Source of the DNA: Rhodocollybia butyracea
Lineage: Eukaryota; Basidiomycota; Agaricomycetes; Agaricales; Omphalotaceae
NCBI GenBank assembly: GCA_015501585.1
Contig: JADNRY010000125.1
Span: forward strand, 62,001 to 126,000
DNA: 64,000 nt
Direction of reading: 5' to 3'
Part shown: one piece after another, positions 35,656 through 46,755 of the stretch
How positions within the stretch are numbered: the stretch's first letter is position 1
Layout of the letters: every line of letters starts with the position of its first letter
Made by a program: the position numbers and the translations under genes
Notes under the pieces: generated by a model
What the model saw: the letters and a program-made list of their open reading frames with translations, nothing else
What the model was told of the DNA's origin: nothing
Databases searched by the model: none

Positions 35656-36555
35656 GAAACGAATCGCCGACAGCGTCATCCAATCAGTGTGTGAAGTATT
35701 GCGTCATGGCAGAAATCTGAAGGATCAGATAAAAAACGAGGTTCACAAGACCCTCTCTTCCCTTCGGTCAGAGTCGGGGATCAGGTGTATTAGTTTTACG
35801 TCTATTTTTCGTACCGATATCGGGATTCACGTGTCACTCTCATCATGATATCTCGACGCCGGACGGCCATGGTTTCTGGAAAAACCTATTCACCTGAACA
35901 TCGAACTTACAGCTTCCCTGACGCACGACCCCCCTCACATGCGGGGTATTTACTGGAATAGATTTACAGTAATTACTGAAAATACAGTTTCAGCCATACC
36001 TGAACAATAGTGATGGCCGTATACGGTCGTCTCCTTCCGAAACACTGGGACCATGTCACTACCTCGGGTTCCAGTGAGCACCGCTAAAATCATGTATCGT
36101 GACTGGAAGACATGAAGGCAGGAAGACAGGTAAGTAAATTGAACCTATCCTATCCTATCCTCCTGTGACCCATTTGAGGCCATTCGTGGTCGGCTTTGAG
36201 ATCTCGCCTGACGTAGTATTTTGCGTGACTCGTAAGTTGTGAGGGTATTGGTCAAAACCCAGCTAGGTTTTCCGCTGCGAGTCAGACGCAGCCTGGTCTG
36301 CGATTTCTGGGTGAATGATTGTGTCGCCATCCAGACCCACTCCCTGCCAACCCATTTGGCCTGTCTCCAGCACCTTCCATACCCAGACTTGATAGCCACC
36401 ATCAGGCATGTTACGATGGATATGAACTCCTCTCGTAAATTAGTCCATTTCCCCAAGGGAACGTCAATGTCGTTAGAACTCTGACTGGTATACCAAGCTG
36501 TCAAACCCTGGCTACAGCGAGATGAGAACTCAAGTACTCAGCAGTCAACAGCCTT
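35656..36555. other. No supportable gene
   Basis: Overlapping open frames on both strands at 36145-36504 lack motifs and start signals I trust. Nothing else is seen. Confidence 0.4.
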
Positions 36556-36775
36556 CCATTCTCCTCCCATCAATTATCCTCCCAGCTTCGATCATTCTCC
36601 TCCCGGCTTCGATCATTCTCCTCCCAGCTTCGATCATTCTCCTCCCAGCTTCGATCATTCTCCTCCCAGCTTCGATCATTCTCCTCCCATCATTCTCCTC
36701 CCATCATTCTCCTCCCATTCTCCTCCCGTTCTCCTTCCATCATTCTCCTCCTATCATTCTCCTCCTATCGATTCC
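36556..36775. repeat. 21-bp minisatellite decaying into a shorter repeat
   Basis: ATTCTCCTCCCAGCTTCGATC-type units repeat about five to six times from 36574 to 36690, then degrade to CATTCTCCTCC units up to about 36765. An in-frame reading gives a repeated ILLPASI heptad on the plus strand, but nothing suggests this is a real protein. Confidence 0.85.
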
Positions 36776-37439
36776 CACTTTTCTCTACCTCGCGTGAGGA
36801 TCCGCGCAATGTCACGGCACATGACTCTCGAGTTACTCCAAAGTTATTGCTATTACTTGCGCTGTCATTCCAGGTAAATCCAGGTTCTTTGTCCCCTTTC
36901 TTCTCTTCTCTCTTCTTTCTATTTTTCAGCCTTGGTTCTTGCAATGTTCTGCTCGTGCAACCAAGTGCTGCCGTCGTTGGCGGTGTGGGTGACAAGGCGC
37001 CAGAGTATCTAATTTCAATCAAATTTTCCTTTATTATCTTACTAACACTTCACTAGTAACATGAGTTGGTATCACCTTACTGGTACTAGTATCGAGGAGT
37101 TACCCGCCGCTGGAGAGGATCCGCGCGTTCAACGCTTAGAGGATGGTATTCACCTAAGCTGCCAACGCGTGCACCGACAATGCTTTCGATCATGAAATAT
37201 TCGACGCTGACCCGTTGGTCTCTTACGTACGACTGTCGCGACATCAGTGAAGGTCCTCTCCCAAAACATAACAGCTCCGAAAATGACTCCCCACCTCTTC
37301 CTTTCACCACCAGCGCTAGCTCATCCGAACGTCCGACGAATACATCATCTTCACAGAAAGAAAGAGGAAGAAAAGCACGAGTACCGGCAAAAGTACAAGA
37401 AGGACAGCCTGCGTAACCTTTGCCCGACCCCAAGTTGTC
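36776..37439. other. No supportable gene
   Basis: Opposed open frames at 37086-37529 carry no motif. Part of the right end may belong to the LINE tail that follows on the minus strand. Confidence 0.35.
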
Positions 37440-38079
37440 GCAGGTGTTCCTGACAATCGATGAGAAATCGATAATATTTGACTGCAAGAAGATGAGAGGG
37501 AGATGAGAGAGAGATGGGAGAGGAATCAATGAGAGAGAGAGTACAAGGTGATGTGAGAAGGGAGCCCATGTTCCAATGTTACCTGCTGTCGATCTGTCAT
37601 AGACGACTCCTTGCCTCCCGGTGCGCTGAGCACTGAAAGAGATAGTGAAATACTGTTTCCAGGTGATGACGGCAACATGGACACGTAGGCGAGTCAGCGC
37701 GCTTGATGTTACAGAGGTGCTTCTGGACAGGAATATGACCGGTGCGAAGTTGAGTGAGAATGGTGCTGGCCTTCATGGCTGGCGCTATCGATATCTTTGA
37801 ATTTCGCGTAACGAGGGGACTTCTTCCACAAGTCATCCTGTTGCTTTTCAAGCTTGCGGCGATAGACACGGACTGCGGCGGTGCGACTACGAGGTAGGTG
37901 ACAGTGTAACTCCACAGGCAACGGCCTCCTGTTGCTGGACCGCCCAGCTCGTTGGAATGATAGACCGCGAAGACAAGCTGGCTGGCCGATGCCAGGTAAT
38001 TGCAACGACGCGTGAGCCAGAGATGATGCGATGTGGGGCAAGAGAGATAGAGAGATGTGACAATGCGCTGGGGGAGCAA
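37440..38079 (-). pseudogene. LINE (non-LTR retrotransposon) ORF2 C-terminal fragment
   Basis: The minus frame 38079-37597 ends in ILTQLRTGHIPVQKHLCNI, then CPCCRHHLETVFHYLFQC, the CCHC-type motif (CxxC..H..C) that follows RNase H in Tad1-like fungal LINEs. Upstream, in a second frame, come VYRRKLEKQQDDLW and related residues, so at least one frameshift separates the halves. Reverse transcriptase and endonuclease are absent. LINE copies are commonly 5'-truncated, as here. Confidence 0.65.
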
Positions 38080-38760
38080 GAGATGGTAGTAGTTACTAAT
38101 TGTGCAATGGCTGAAATGAGAGGTATGTTATCTGGCGATGTTAATGATGCGTTGGAGGAATAGAAAAGACATACCTGGTCTTTATTATCCCCTCGATACT
38201 CTTTTAACTTTACAGTATCTCCAAACTTGCTATTGCATGAAAAAGCTGCCGAAATTGGCAGCGTAATACAAGCCAGTAGTAGTGGTGGTACGAGAGAGAG
38301 GAAGTAAACCAGATTGCAGCAACACGTCGACACGCGCTATTTTCCCCACTTTGTCGACACACGCCTTGACTTGCCCCAGCTTTTCGACTTTCCAAATTCC
38401 CCGACTTGTGTAACTCATGAATCGAACAGTTGGTTTTCGTTTGTCCTGGTTGTTACATAGATATTTTTGCTGGTTCTAGCGTTGGTGGTCGGGCACAGTC
38501 AGGTCGGGTAAGATGCAGTTTTCGTCAGTGTTCAGATGGAAACGGATAGAAAAGTTCGTCTCATTGTCATTGAATTTGAGAGTCTCGAGTCCAGTCTCGT
38601 TTTCCACGTGTTGCTCTTGACTAGCACGTGATGGGCGAATTGAACTTTGAACTTCAACTTGGATTTACTTCGACTCTTTTCGTCTTTTGAACTTTGAAGT
38701 AAGACTCCAAGGTTCTAGAATCATACTACTGGTCCTATTACTCGTACACACCAGATTAAG
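38080..38760. other. Intergenic, probable promoter side of the JmjC-type gene
   Basis: I see no gene or repeat in it. The last 120 bases before ATG 38761 lie upstream of the only long gene that starts to the right. Confidence 0.35.
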
Positions 38761-41700
38761 ATGCCCAAAACTGAAGCACAGAAAGAAAGTCACAGAAAAT
38801 GGAAACAAAAAGCGATGCAAGAGTAAATAGTACTTTGACCATAACTTAAGTGCACGGGTGTTAACATGTTCATAAGTGAAACGAAAGCTGCACGTATACG
38901 GCATCAAAACAAAACTGCGAATGCCAGCTATCGGTAAGTAAAGTCTTTTCGTTCTTGGAACATGATGAAAACCCCGGACACAGAATGAGGCTCAAGGCAA
39001 AGGCCACCGATTTTCAGACCTCGACCACTGATTCGCAGACCCCGACGCATGAACAGTTAGGCCTGGAGCCTTCAATGGAGGTTGGTCTAGCTTTGACGAA
39101 TTTGTTTCATATAAATGACGATTTCTTAGCCACCCTACCGTCGCGAAGTTGAAACAGGATCACATTATACCGAACAACGGGCATATTTTCCTCCAGAGTA
39201 CCTTGGCAAATCTGAAGCGAGTTCTTCAAGAACATCTTCCACCGGTGGTGCAAGCTCATTTTCCATCCAAAACCATGTAGATTTCGGAGTAACTCCTCCG
39301 CATTATGGGGGCTTCGAACCTGAATCATCGAGGGAGCCTTCATTCGATCACTTACGTGGGTGGGGTGTCCCAAATGGTTTACCATACCATAATGATTATG
39401 AATCCAGGCTATCGAGTGTGCCTTGGCAGCCGGGTTTCAGTCAATATCGAGGGCCAATCTCAAGCCACAACTGGTCTTCAATCGATCGCGAAACCTCGTT
39501 TTCCCACTCCTATGCAGGAAGTGTCATCCCGCGTCCACGATCGATTTCCCCTGTCATGAATCTCCATTACGATCCAACTTCTTTCATGAATAGAGACTCT
39601 CCTCAATCGTTCCATACACCTTTACGCAAGAATAACTACTATGATCCGGTCAGAGATGTGCATGATCCTCCTGCAGACCATATCCAATTCATGGATTTCG
39701 CCAGCTCGTCAATTAGTCACCCCGTCCAGTCTCCAAACCCCCCACAGAGTTTACCTTCCCAAGGAATTCCTGTTAATGTTACTGGTGGTTCTATGGTGGA
39801 TTCGCCTCCGCCAGTCAGTGCCCATACCTCTCCTGTTACGCTCAGAGAGGCACCACATTTGTCTGTGTCTCAATGCACATCAGGCCTTTCTGAGCCTTCA
39901 GCGTCACAATCAGTGAGCCAGTCGGATGCCTCACTTGTCTCAACCGATTCTATTGACAGTGCTGATACTATTTCCAATTTGGAGGGACCACCGTCAACCT
40001 CGAACGCTCGTCTCGTCGTTAAAACTGAATTGTCTATTAACCCCAATCCAGCGGGTTCGCAGCTCAGCCCCGATCCACCGCTCACTCCAGTACCAGATTC
40101 GCTCATCTCCGTGCGACTCTCACCGCCGGGTTTTGTGACAAAATATCGCCCACCCACTCATCCAATAGGGCCCCATTATTACCCCGAACTGGTTTTTGAA
40201 CCGAGTGATTTTACCGTCGAGGTTCTGGGATCGCATGTGGGAGAGCAAGCAGAAGTTCAAGTATGGCCAAATGGGTGGAAGACTGTTCTACCGGAGTTGA
40301 GAAATGAGACACATTCAGGAAATATTCTAGAAGCAGTAGGTACTCCGAATGCTAACATGAGCCAGCGTTAATGACTCTTTTTTAGGATGCCAAGGCGGTG
40401 AAATGGATGGCAGATCCCGCGAATGTAGCTCCGCCCGAGCAATCCATTGTGCGTTATCTAGACTCTAGATCTTATGGCGGCAACCCGGCCTCCTTGGTCA
40501 AAGACATCCGTAGCCTTATGGCTAAATCTTTCGTTGTGGTTCTCCCAAATGCAGTGCCGCCTGTAGGCCCAAGACGTGTGGACACATTGGAAGATATTAC
40601 TTATACGCTTGGAGCTGGCTCGAGCCAAGCTCAAGCTATAACATACCATGGTAAAAACATGTTTTCATTCAAAGGAGAAGACGCTAACAATGTAGTGCAG
40701 ACATGGAGCTTAGGGCAAGGGACCCAGGACAACCGTATGGCAATGGAACATTGCCAGCGTTCCTAGAAAACATGAAAAAACCCAGCCATGTTCATATGCT
40801 CCTAGACTTTCCTGTCGCCATTGAAACTATCCCTCATCCCTTCCAGTGCGTTGATTGGTTTTGACTGTTATCATATTTTCACCCCCTCTGTCTCTTTTTC
40901 ATTAGTCTCCTAAATGACGGCAAGATTTCAGCTGAGCAAATGAACTCGGATATGTCCTATCAAGGGAGGAGTAAGCCGTCGTATCTATCCAATCAGCTAG
41001 CTTCGAAATGGGGGCTGTTACATATGGCAGGAACTTTCACATACCCCCACGTAGACACTGCAGGATACGCAGTCGGAGGACAAGTCGCGGGGGACCGAAA
41101 TGACCCGCAACCAAAGATCTGGGCTGTTTTATCGCTGAAGGATCCTTCCATGGCTAAGCTGCCCCTGGAGCAACTAGCTGAACATTTCCAAGACGTTGCT
41201 AGCATAATCGCCTCCAGCCTCGAAGAACACGAAAAATGGCTCAAAGGCTTCAAGAAAGCCAAACACAACAGGAAAAAGATCCCCCTGTATCCATCACGAG
41301 GCCCAGATATGTGGTCTGAGGTTTGGAATGTGGAAGTAATATATCTGAGGCCTGGAGACATTTTGTGAGTTCCTAAATTTATGTCAGTATCGAGTTAATA
41401 AATAGCAGCTTTCAACCGCCCTTCATACTTCATCTGGTCTACACACCTGCTCCCTGTGTTGCTTTTGGTTCTCATTCCTATGGTTACGACACGATGCACT
41501 TGACGGAGACGGCGCGTCGTATTCAGCATCTTGCCAACAACAACATCACAAACCAAGTACACATCGGCACCTATGAAACACTCGAACAAATGCTTCTCGC
41601 GCTACATGGGCATACAAAACGAGGTAACTTTCCTGAATGCCACCCTGGAAACGTGGTCTGAATTCCCGGTTGCTACTTAGTGTTTTACAGGCGAGCAATC

Positions 41701-42024
41701 GCAGCGCTCTGCTTAATGATTCTATTCCCCGCTCGATATTTTAGCGGCGAGGATGCAGGAGAGCAAGAGAACCAGGACAAAGCTGCCAAAATATATAGAG
41801 AGGTTGCTCACGAGGTTGCCACTTTTGTGGTTCGCCATTACTTGGATATACCACAGGGAGAGAGGAAGAAATTTACAGAGGGCATGCTGGTAGACTATCT
41901 ATATGACGGAAATACTAAATATACGGATCCTGGCCCTTCTTTCACACTAGGAACTGCACTTACAGAAGAAACCAAGAAAATCTTCGCGCGCAGGGATAAA
42001 AAGGGTACAAAGGCCAAAAAATAG
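38761..42024 (+). CDS. JmjC-type (cupin dioxygenase-like) protein
   Basis: ATG 38761 starts MPKTEAQKESHRKWKQKAM, a basic N-terminus. Exons by splice consensus: 38761-38822, 38877-38933, 38984-39080, 39130-40335, 40386 to an unresolved border near 40650-40720, then to 40845, 40906-41364, 41409-41623, 41681-42024. All resolved introns are GT-AG and keep one frame. Residues up to about 470 are Ser/Pro-rich and probably disordered. The C-terminal part has LLDFPVAIETIPHPF, then FTYPHVDTAGYA, whose HVD is the expected HxD iron site, then EVIYLRPGDI, then PPFILHLVYTPAP with the second His, and SYGYDTMHLTE. This order matches JmjC-like proteins expanded in Agaricomycetes; their substrates are unknown. 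The tail is Lys-rich (KKGTKAKK). Complete apart from one uncertain intron. It could be an inactive cupin. Confidence 0.7.
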
Positions 42025-42439
42025 ATCAATTATTTGTATAATATAGCTTGAATTGATTATATTGTAGAGGATACTTGTCACCCCGTCACTAGAATGAACG
42101 CGCTTCTATCCAACTCAGGTTTGTTGTTTTGCGGAGGAAGGGAGTCAGGCAGACAGAGGGAGCCGTCCTGAAGACAGCGACAACTGCCTAGGATAGATTA
42201 CTGTGGCCAGGCTACTGCAGTACATCATTGCCGAACCTTTAGGTTTGGCTTCTTAGACCAAAAGTTTTCTGTGCAAGGATATATTAGGCAACCCTAACCT
42301 TAGCGTGTTTTGGAGTATGGTGTGGAGTTATGATGTCATGTATTGACGTGGTAGATGGTGATATCATTTATTGATATTGGGCGTAGCTGTGCATTTAAAT
42401 TTTTGTTTTGGCTATAAAGAGGTGTATACGAGAAGTTTG
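42025..42439. other. Intergenic
   Basis: No gene or repeat recognised. It separates the end of the JmjC-type gene from the 3' end of the Barren pseudogene. Confidence 0.35.
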
Positions 42440-43510
42440 TTTCATTTTTTGCCCATATCTGCATAGCAATGTTTAGCGTGTGGCATATCATCAGGAAGGC
42501 AATGATTATCCCTTTTCTTTTTGTCCTTTGTCTTGCGCTTTTTCGCAGTGGCACTCGTTCCAGCCATATTAATTGAAGCACCTTTACCTGGTGGGGCAAA
42601 CAGCTCCTCGGCGACAGTCTTCCATGATTTATTGAGATCGAGGGGGGTAAGAAAGTCAATCCGGTTAGGCTCCTTCTTCTCCTTGTGTGGCTTGGTGGCT
42701 TTCGCAGCTGGATTGGCATCGCCTATTTGGAGAGTGAATGTATTTCAGGTGAAAAGAACAAAAACACACTTCGACAGACTGGTTTCCTCATTTTCTGTGC
42801 TCGGGACCAGCCCAATTTTGTGCAAAGTTCTTGTTGAAATAGTCTGTCATACCTCCTCCGTCCTCGTCATTCATCGTGAGCATCAGATCTCTTTGGTTCG
42901 GGGCATTGCAAGGATTGAATGGAACAAATGGACCTCCACCTTGGCCATCACCTGGTGGACCAACAGACCCATTCGAATTGCTGTTGTCGAAATCATCCTG
43001 GTCCATCATGCCCATACCTCCCCCGTAATCGTCACCAGCAAAGAAATCTTTGCCAGCAGGGGCATTGGCCATCGCCGCAAAGGCATCTATGCTGTCATCG
43101 CCATTGTCGTCTGCCATGGTGTTGTCTTGGAAGAAGGTAGTTTCATCGGTGGCCGAGGGGTCTTGGGCAAAACAGAAACCGGAGAGCTCCTGGGAAATGA
43201 CTTTACTCTTAAGCGCGTTAAGGTCGGGAAAGAATTGAGCTGTAAGTAGAATGTTCAATGAAAACAATCATATAAAAGAAACGAGGTACAAACCACGTAG
43301 TTGGGTCAGGTCAATTAAATCTTCAGGCTCCTCAAAATTCCCCTCTTCTTCTTCAGCCTTACTCATGGAATCATTCGCATCAAAGACGACGCGTAAAGTT
43401 CCATCCTGGCCAACACCCAAACTTGGCAAGTGGTTCATGAGTAGGCCCTGAGCACCTCCCTTGTCAAAATCCGTGCAGGTTTTTTTGGAAGAGAGGATTG
43501 ATGCTAAATT
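42440..43510 (-). pseudogene. Condensin subunit 2 (Barren/CAP-H) pseudogene, central part
   Basis: Barren/CAP-H is the kleisin that links SMC2 and SMC4 in condensin. On the minus strand: CTDFDKGGAQGLLMNHLPS (near 43455), IDLTQLR | AQFFPDLNALKSK across a GT-AG intron (about 43293-43242), then acidic DDNGDDSIDAF and YFNKNFAQNWAGPEH (near 42830), then after another intron IDFLTPLDLNKSWKTVAEE (near 42640) and a Lys-rich run. Breaks: one extra base in the A7 run at 43486-43480, a frameshift at the residue after AGPEH, and loss of the frame after DKKK near 42515. The N-terminal piece lies at 46328-46567, beyond an insertion. A normal copy must exist elsewhere because condensin is essential. Confidence 0.75.
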
Positions 43511-44060
43511 CTAAATCGGTATTTGGGTATTTACGTGTAGGTATGCGAAAGGTGCTATAAAACAACCTAACAAAAACACTACTACTGCACCTAACCAGAC
43601 TATTGATATGTAAGGGAGCGAGGGCGGGTTGTCAGAGATTCCCCGAGGGAAAGTTTGATAGTATTGGAGGTATGCACGCGGTTGCTCCAGGTTCAAGACC
43701 ATTGTGTTAACATGGGTAACTAAGCTTGGACAACTCTTAGAACTGAGTCGAGGAAAGCCTACTGGGTGTACATATGTATGAGGGAACGTCGGGATGTCCG
43801 AATCAATATAACCAAACCAAAACCAATAATGTGTATGTGTCCAAAACCAAATAATCAAAACCAAAACCAATACAACGAAACTAAGATTCTCCTAGGCAAA
43901 CTCTGGCACTAGCTAGAATAGTAACTTCGAGGTTTGTCAACAACCCTAGGCAAACTCTGGCACTAGCTGCTGTGACGCCGTAAAGTCCTCGACCAAACTC
44001 TGGGCCAAGCTACGATATTGTGAGTGAACTTAATCACTAGGAACTCGTACCACAATCTTA

Positions 44061-44594
44061 GGGCCTGTTCGGCAACACGAATCTGGATTTTGTGTGATTT
44101 TGCCAGAGGCAAGATTTTGAAGACTTATATAAAATGTTCGGATCAGCTGGCTGGTCGCCATGACTCTGGAAATGTCATAAAATGACATAACTCCTGCCCT
44201 GACATGTCGGACGTTCCTCTCGCTGTCCCGCAAGTCATCCTGACCACTCTCAATGATGCCACCCAGTGACCAACATGTTCTGGTCATCATCTTTCAAGTT
44301 TAATGTAATTGTATGTTATTGTTAAAGCGATTTTGTTCCTCTATATTGTCTAAGCAAGTGAAACCTAAAGTAAAAACTACATTTGAGAGCGGCAGGCATG
44401 TCTGAGCATCGAGCGGGGTGTTGACCTCAACATGGAAGAAATGTCTGACAGGCTGTGACAGCATGCGCGTTTACACGGAGCGCTCAACTGGCTGATCCAA
44501 GTAATACTTACAAATGCTTGATGGCTTTTTTATATGGTGGCAATACCTGGCAAAATCCAAACAAAATCTGAGATTTGTGTTGCCGAACAGGCCC
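44061..44594. mobile_element. PIF/Harbinger-type MITE (534 bp)
   Basis: Ends GGGCCTGTTCGGCAACAC and its exact complement, inverted similarity continuing for about 45 bp, and TTA on both sides (44058-44060 and 44595-44597). A different subfamily from 22457-22976 although the first bases are similar. No coding capacity. Confidence 0.9.
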
Positions 44595-44978
44595 TTAGTG
44601 GCTCGTCTAACTTTGTGAAGAAGTCAACTAAGGAACCCTCACTCTGGAGCCGAATAATTCCTTACTAGAAACTGTCCCCTCTAAGGAAGCAACTAGATTT
44701 AAGGTTGATCTGGAGTTCGAGGGAACTCACACGCTCAAGACTCGATCAACCAAAGGAGGTTTGTGAAATTCTATTACAGGCCAAATTCTGCCGAGCAAGT
44801 AATATGACAGTAAATCAAACTCCTTGAAGAAACTATCAGTCACTCCGCGGTAAAGCATTGAGACTGGCTAACAACTTCGTGAAGCAACTAACACTTCTCC
44901 GCGGGAACACGTAGAGAGGTCACCAGCTACTTACTAGGTCAAGAAACTAACAACCGACTTGTAATCAAGTAGAGAAGT

Positions 44979-45250
44979 GTCACACTACTAGTCCCGAGGA
45001 CGTTCTACGGAGCTCACTTCCTAACATACAAATTGAGGGAAAGATCCTCTGAGGTGAAGAAACCACAACCAATCTCAAACACTGAGGTGGTAAGTAACTT
45101 TGTGAAGTTTATTATTTTCTAAAGATAACCAAGTCAGGAGGCGTCACGCTACTAGTCCCGAGGGGACGTTCTACGGAGCGCTGGTCTTAGCAGTCAAGTC
45201 AAGGGCAAGAAACTTTGAGGTGAAGGAACACAACCAATCTCGTACAGGGG
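44979..45250. repeat. 164-bp tandem-like repeat, about 1.6 copies
   Basis: Units start at 44979 and 45143 with GTCAC(A/G)CTACTAGTCCCGAGG. The similarity continues through ACGTTCTACGGAGC, GAGGTGAAG, CACAACCAATCTC and GGTGG(T/C)AAGTAACTT. Confidence 0.7.
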
Positions 45251-46327
45251 AGGTGGCAAGTAACTTGTCTTATTGAATAAATATGTCTGGCTTATATACT
45301 GAGTAGAGAGAGTTTAATATGGAAAATAGATGAAACAGATATGGAGAGAGACGGAAAGAGAGGGGATCAGAGGAATCTGGCTCGGAAAGGAAACTCCAGC
45401 CTATATATGGTACACACGATAAAGAAATAGTCCATTCTTGGGTATATATCAGAGGTAAAATATGATTTCGTGAGGATTAACATAGTTTTAAGGTGTTTTG
45501 ATCTGAGCGAGGTTTCTCCGATTACTCCACAATTCTCCGGGGTCAGGAGTACCTTTACGCTTCATGATCACTCGCCGCCTGGTTTCCCTTGGGTGAGTTT
45601 CATTCTATTCCTCGGATAGTTCTGTCCATCCTGAGTGTAATTAACATTCTCTTGAGAAGGCCTGTTGTCTAGCTTTCCAACGATACCACTTATGATAGTC
45701 TCGAGCAACTGCACTGAGTATGTACAAGTGATTCCCGATAGTTGGCTTTAACGGATAAGACCTTCCGTGTATGATTTCTAAGATCAAATGTTTCGATTTG
45801 CCAAGGCTATCCCGGTGCGTAGCTTTCCGTAGGACTGCTAAGCATGTTTCTACCGTCTTCACGGTTACAACCGGTACTGCAAATAGACCTCTACGGTTTC
45901 CTCGGGATTGTTCTGTTCCATTGTTACAGACTGTAAAGTCCACATCTTAACATAGCTCGTTGGGGGTCTTAGTGTGAGGGATGCCTTCCCTCATAATTCC
46001 TTCCCTCGAGTAACGCGTTGGCTTAGTACTTATCCCGCTTCGAGATGTCCTGTAGTTTAGAGAGTATGCACTCTTGGGTATAACTATATTGATGATCTAG
46101 CATTACATCTCTGGGCAGCCCAGGTATCCTTGCTAGCTTGGCTCTAGGCTACGCTTGTGGGCATACCTTCATGGCTCACTGAGTATTATTGTTAAGTTCT
46201 TTGCCTCGGCAACAGCTATCACGCTCGGGCTCTGTATAACTCTCTTATTGCATTGTATAACATGTACAAAATGTCAAAATGTATGGTTACACGCCTTAGG
46301 CCGATTTTAGGCCTAATATTGGGTTTC

Positions 46328-46567
46328 TTATTCTTCAGTTGCGGTGTCGACAAGTTGAGTAGTGTGACGCGTAGCTCTCTTCTTCTTTTCCTTGTTCAGT
46401 TCTCTATCAGGATCATCCGAGCCTGCATCGTCATCGTCATCGTCATCAATATTACCACCAGATGCTAGGTTGGAGACGAGTTTGGCTGTTTCGCTGCCTA
46501 CACTGTCGACACGGCTGGTCCAAATCTTGACACAACCATCGAGCGTGCACGAAGCGCATTGAAAGTT
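46328..46567 (-). pseudogene. Barren/CAP-H pseudogene, N-terminal part
   Basis: The minus strand reads NFQCASCTLDGCVKIWTSRV, then DSVGSETAKLVSNLASGG, a run of Asp, and KEKKKRATRHTTQLVDTATEE before a TAA. This is the conserved CTLD..VKIYTSRVDSV block near the N-terminus of Barren proteins. It abuts methyltransferase-like sequence at 46568 and the 2.8-kb insertion on the other side. About 20 residues expected before the piece at 43510 are missing. Confidence 0.75.
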
Positions 46568-46755
46568 GATCAAATCCGATTCTCATGCTTACAAGCTGGT
46601 CACTATGGTGTACCTCAGGTCAAATTTTTTTTTTTTTTTTTTTTTTTTACAGCTGATTTATGTCCTTAGTGAATGTGACATATTTTTGGTTGCAAGTGAG
46701 TGATTGTCCACACTTTTCTCCTTTCTCTGATATAATTTTTTTGCTCCCTATCCAG
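46568..46755 (+). other. Methyltransferase motif fragment and a T24 tract
   Basis: 46573-46615 encodes LQAGHYGVPQ, the motif VIII region of a DNMT1-like enzyme, out of order because the main copy starts downstream at 46756. It is followed by 24 consecutive T residues (46625-46648), an A-tail on the minus strand, and an intron-like stretch ending TATCCAG. Confidence 0.6.

Larger units (their letters stand above)
43520..46327. mobile_element. 2.8-kb insertion of unknown class inside the Barren pseudogene
   Basis: It separates two pieces of one gene that lie in the same order and strand. No coding region is convincing. It holds direct repeats: CCTAGGCAAACTCTGGCACT (43892 and 43951), and a unit with CTACTAGTCCCGAGG and GACGTTCTACGG repeated 164 bp apart (44979 and 45143), accompanied by repeated ACAACCAATCTC. 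A PIF-type MITE (44061-44594) is nested in it. A block at 45802-45918 recurs at 52676-52795. This looks like a non-coding retroelement derivative, but I could not find matching terminal repeats. Confidence 0.5.

Noticed and set aside
36522..36797. ORF with ILLPASI heptads
   Set aside because: It is the translation of a 21-bp minisatellite with no start context or conserved flank.
42521..43249. 242-residue plus-strand ORF
   Set aside because: It is antisense to the clearly recognisable Barren/CAP-H pseudogene.
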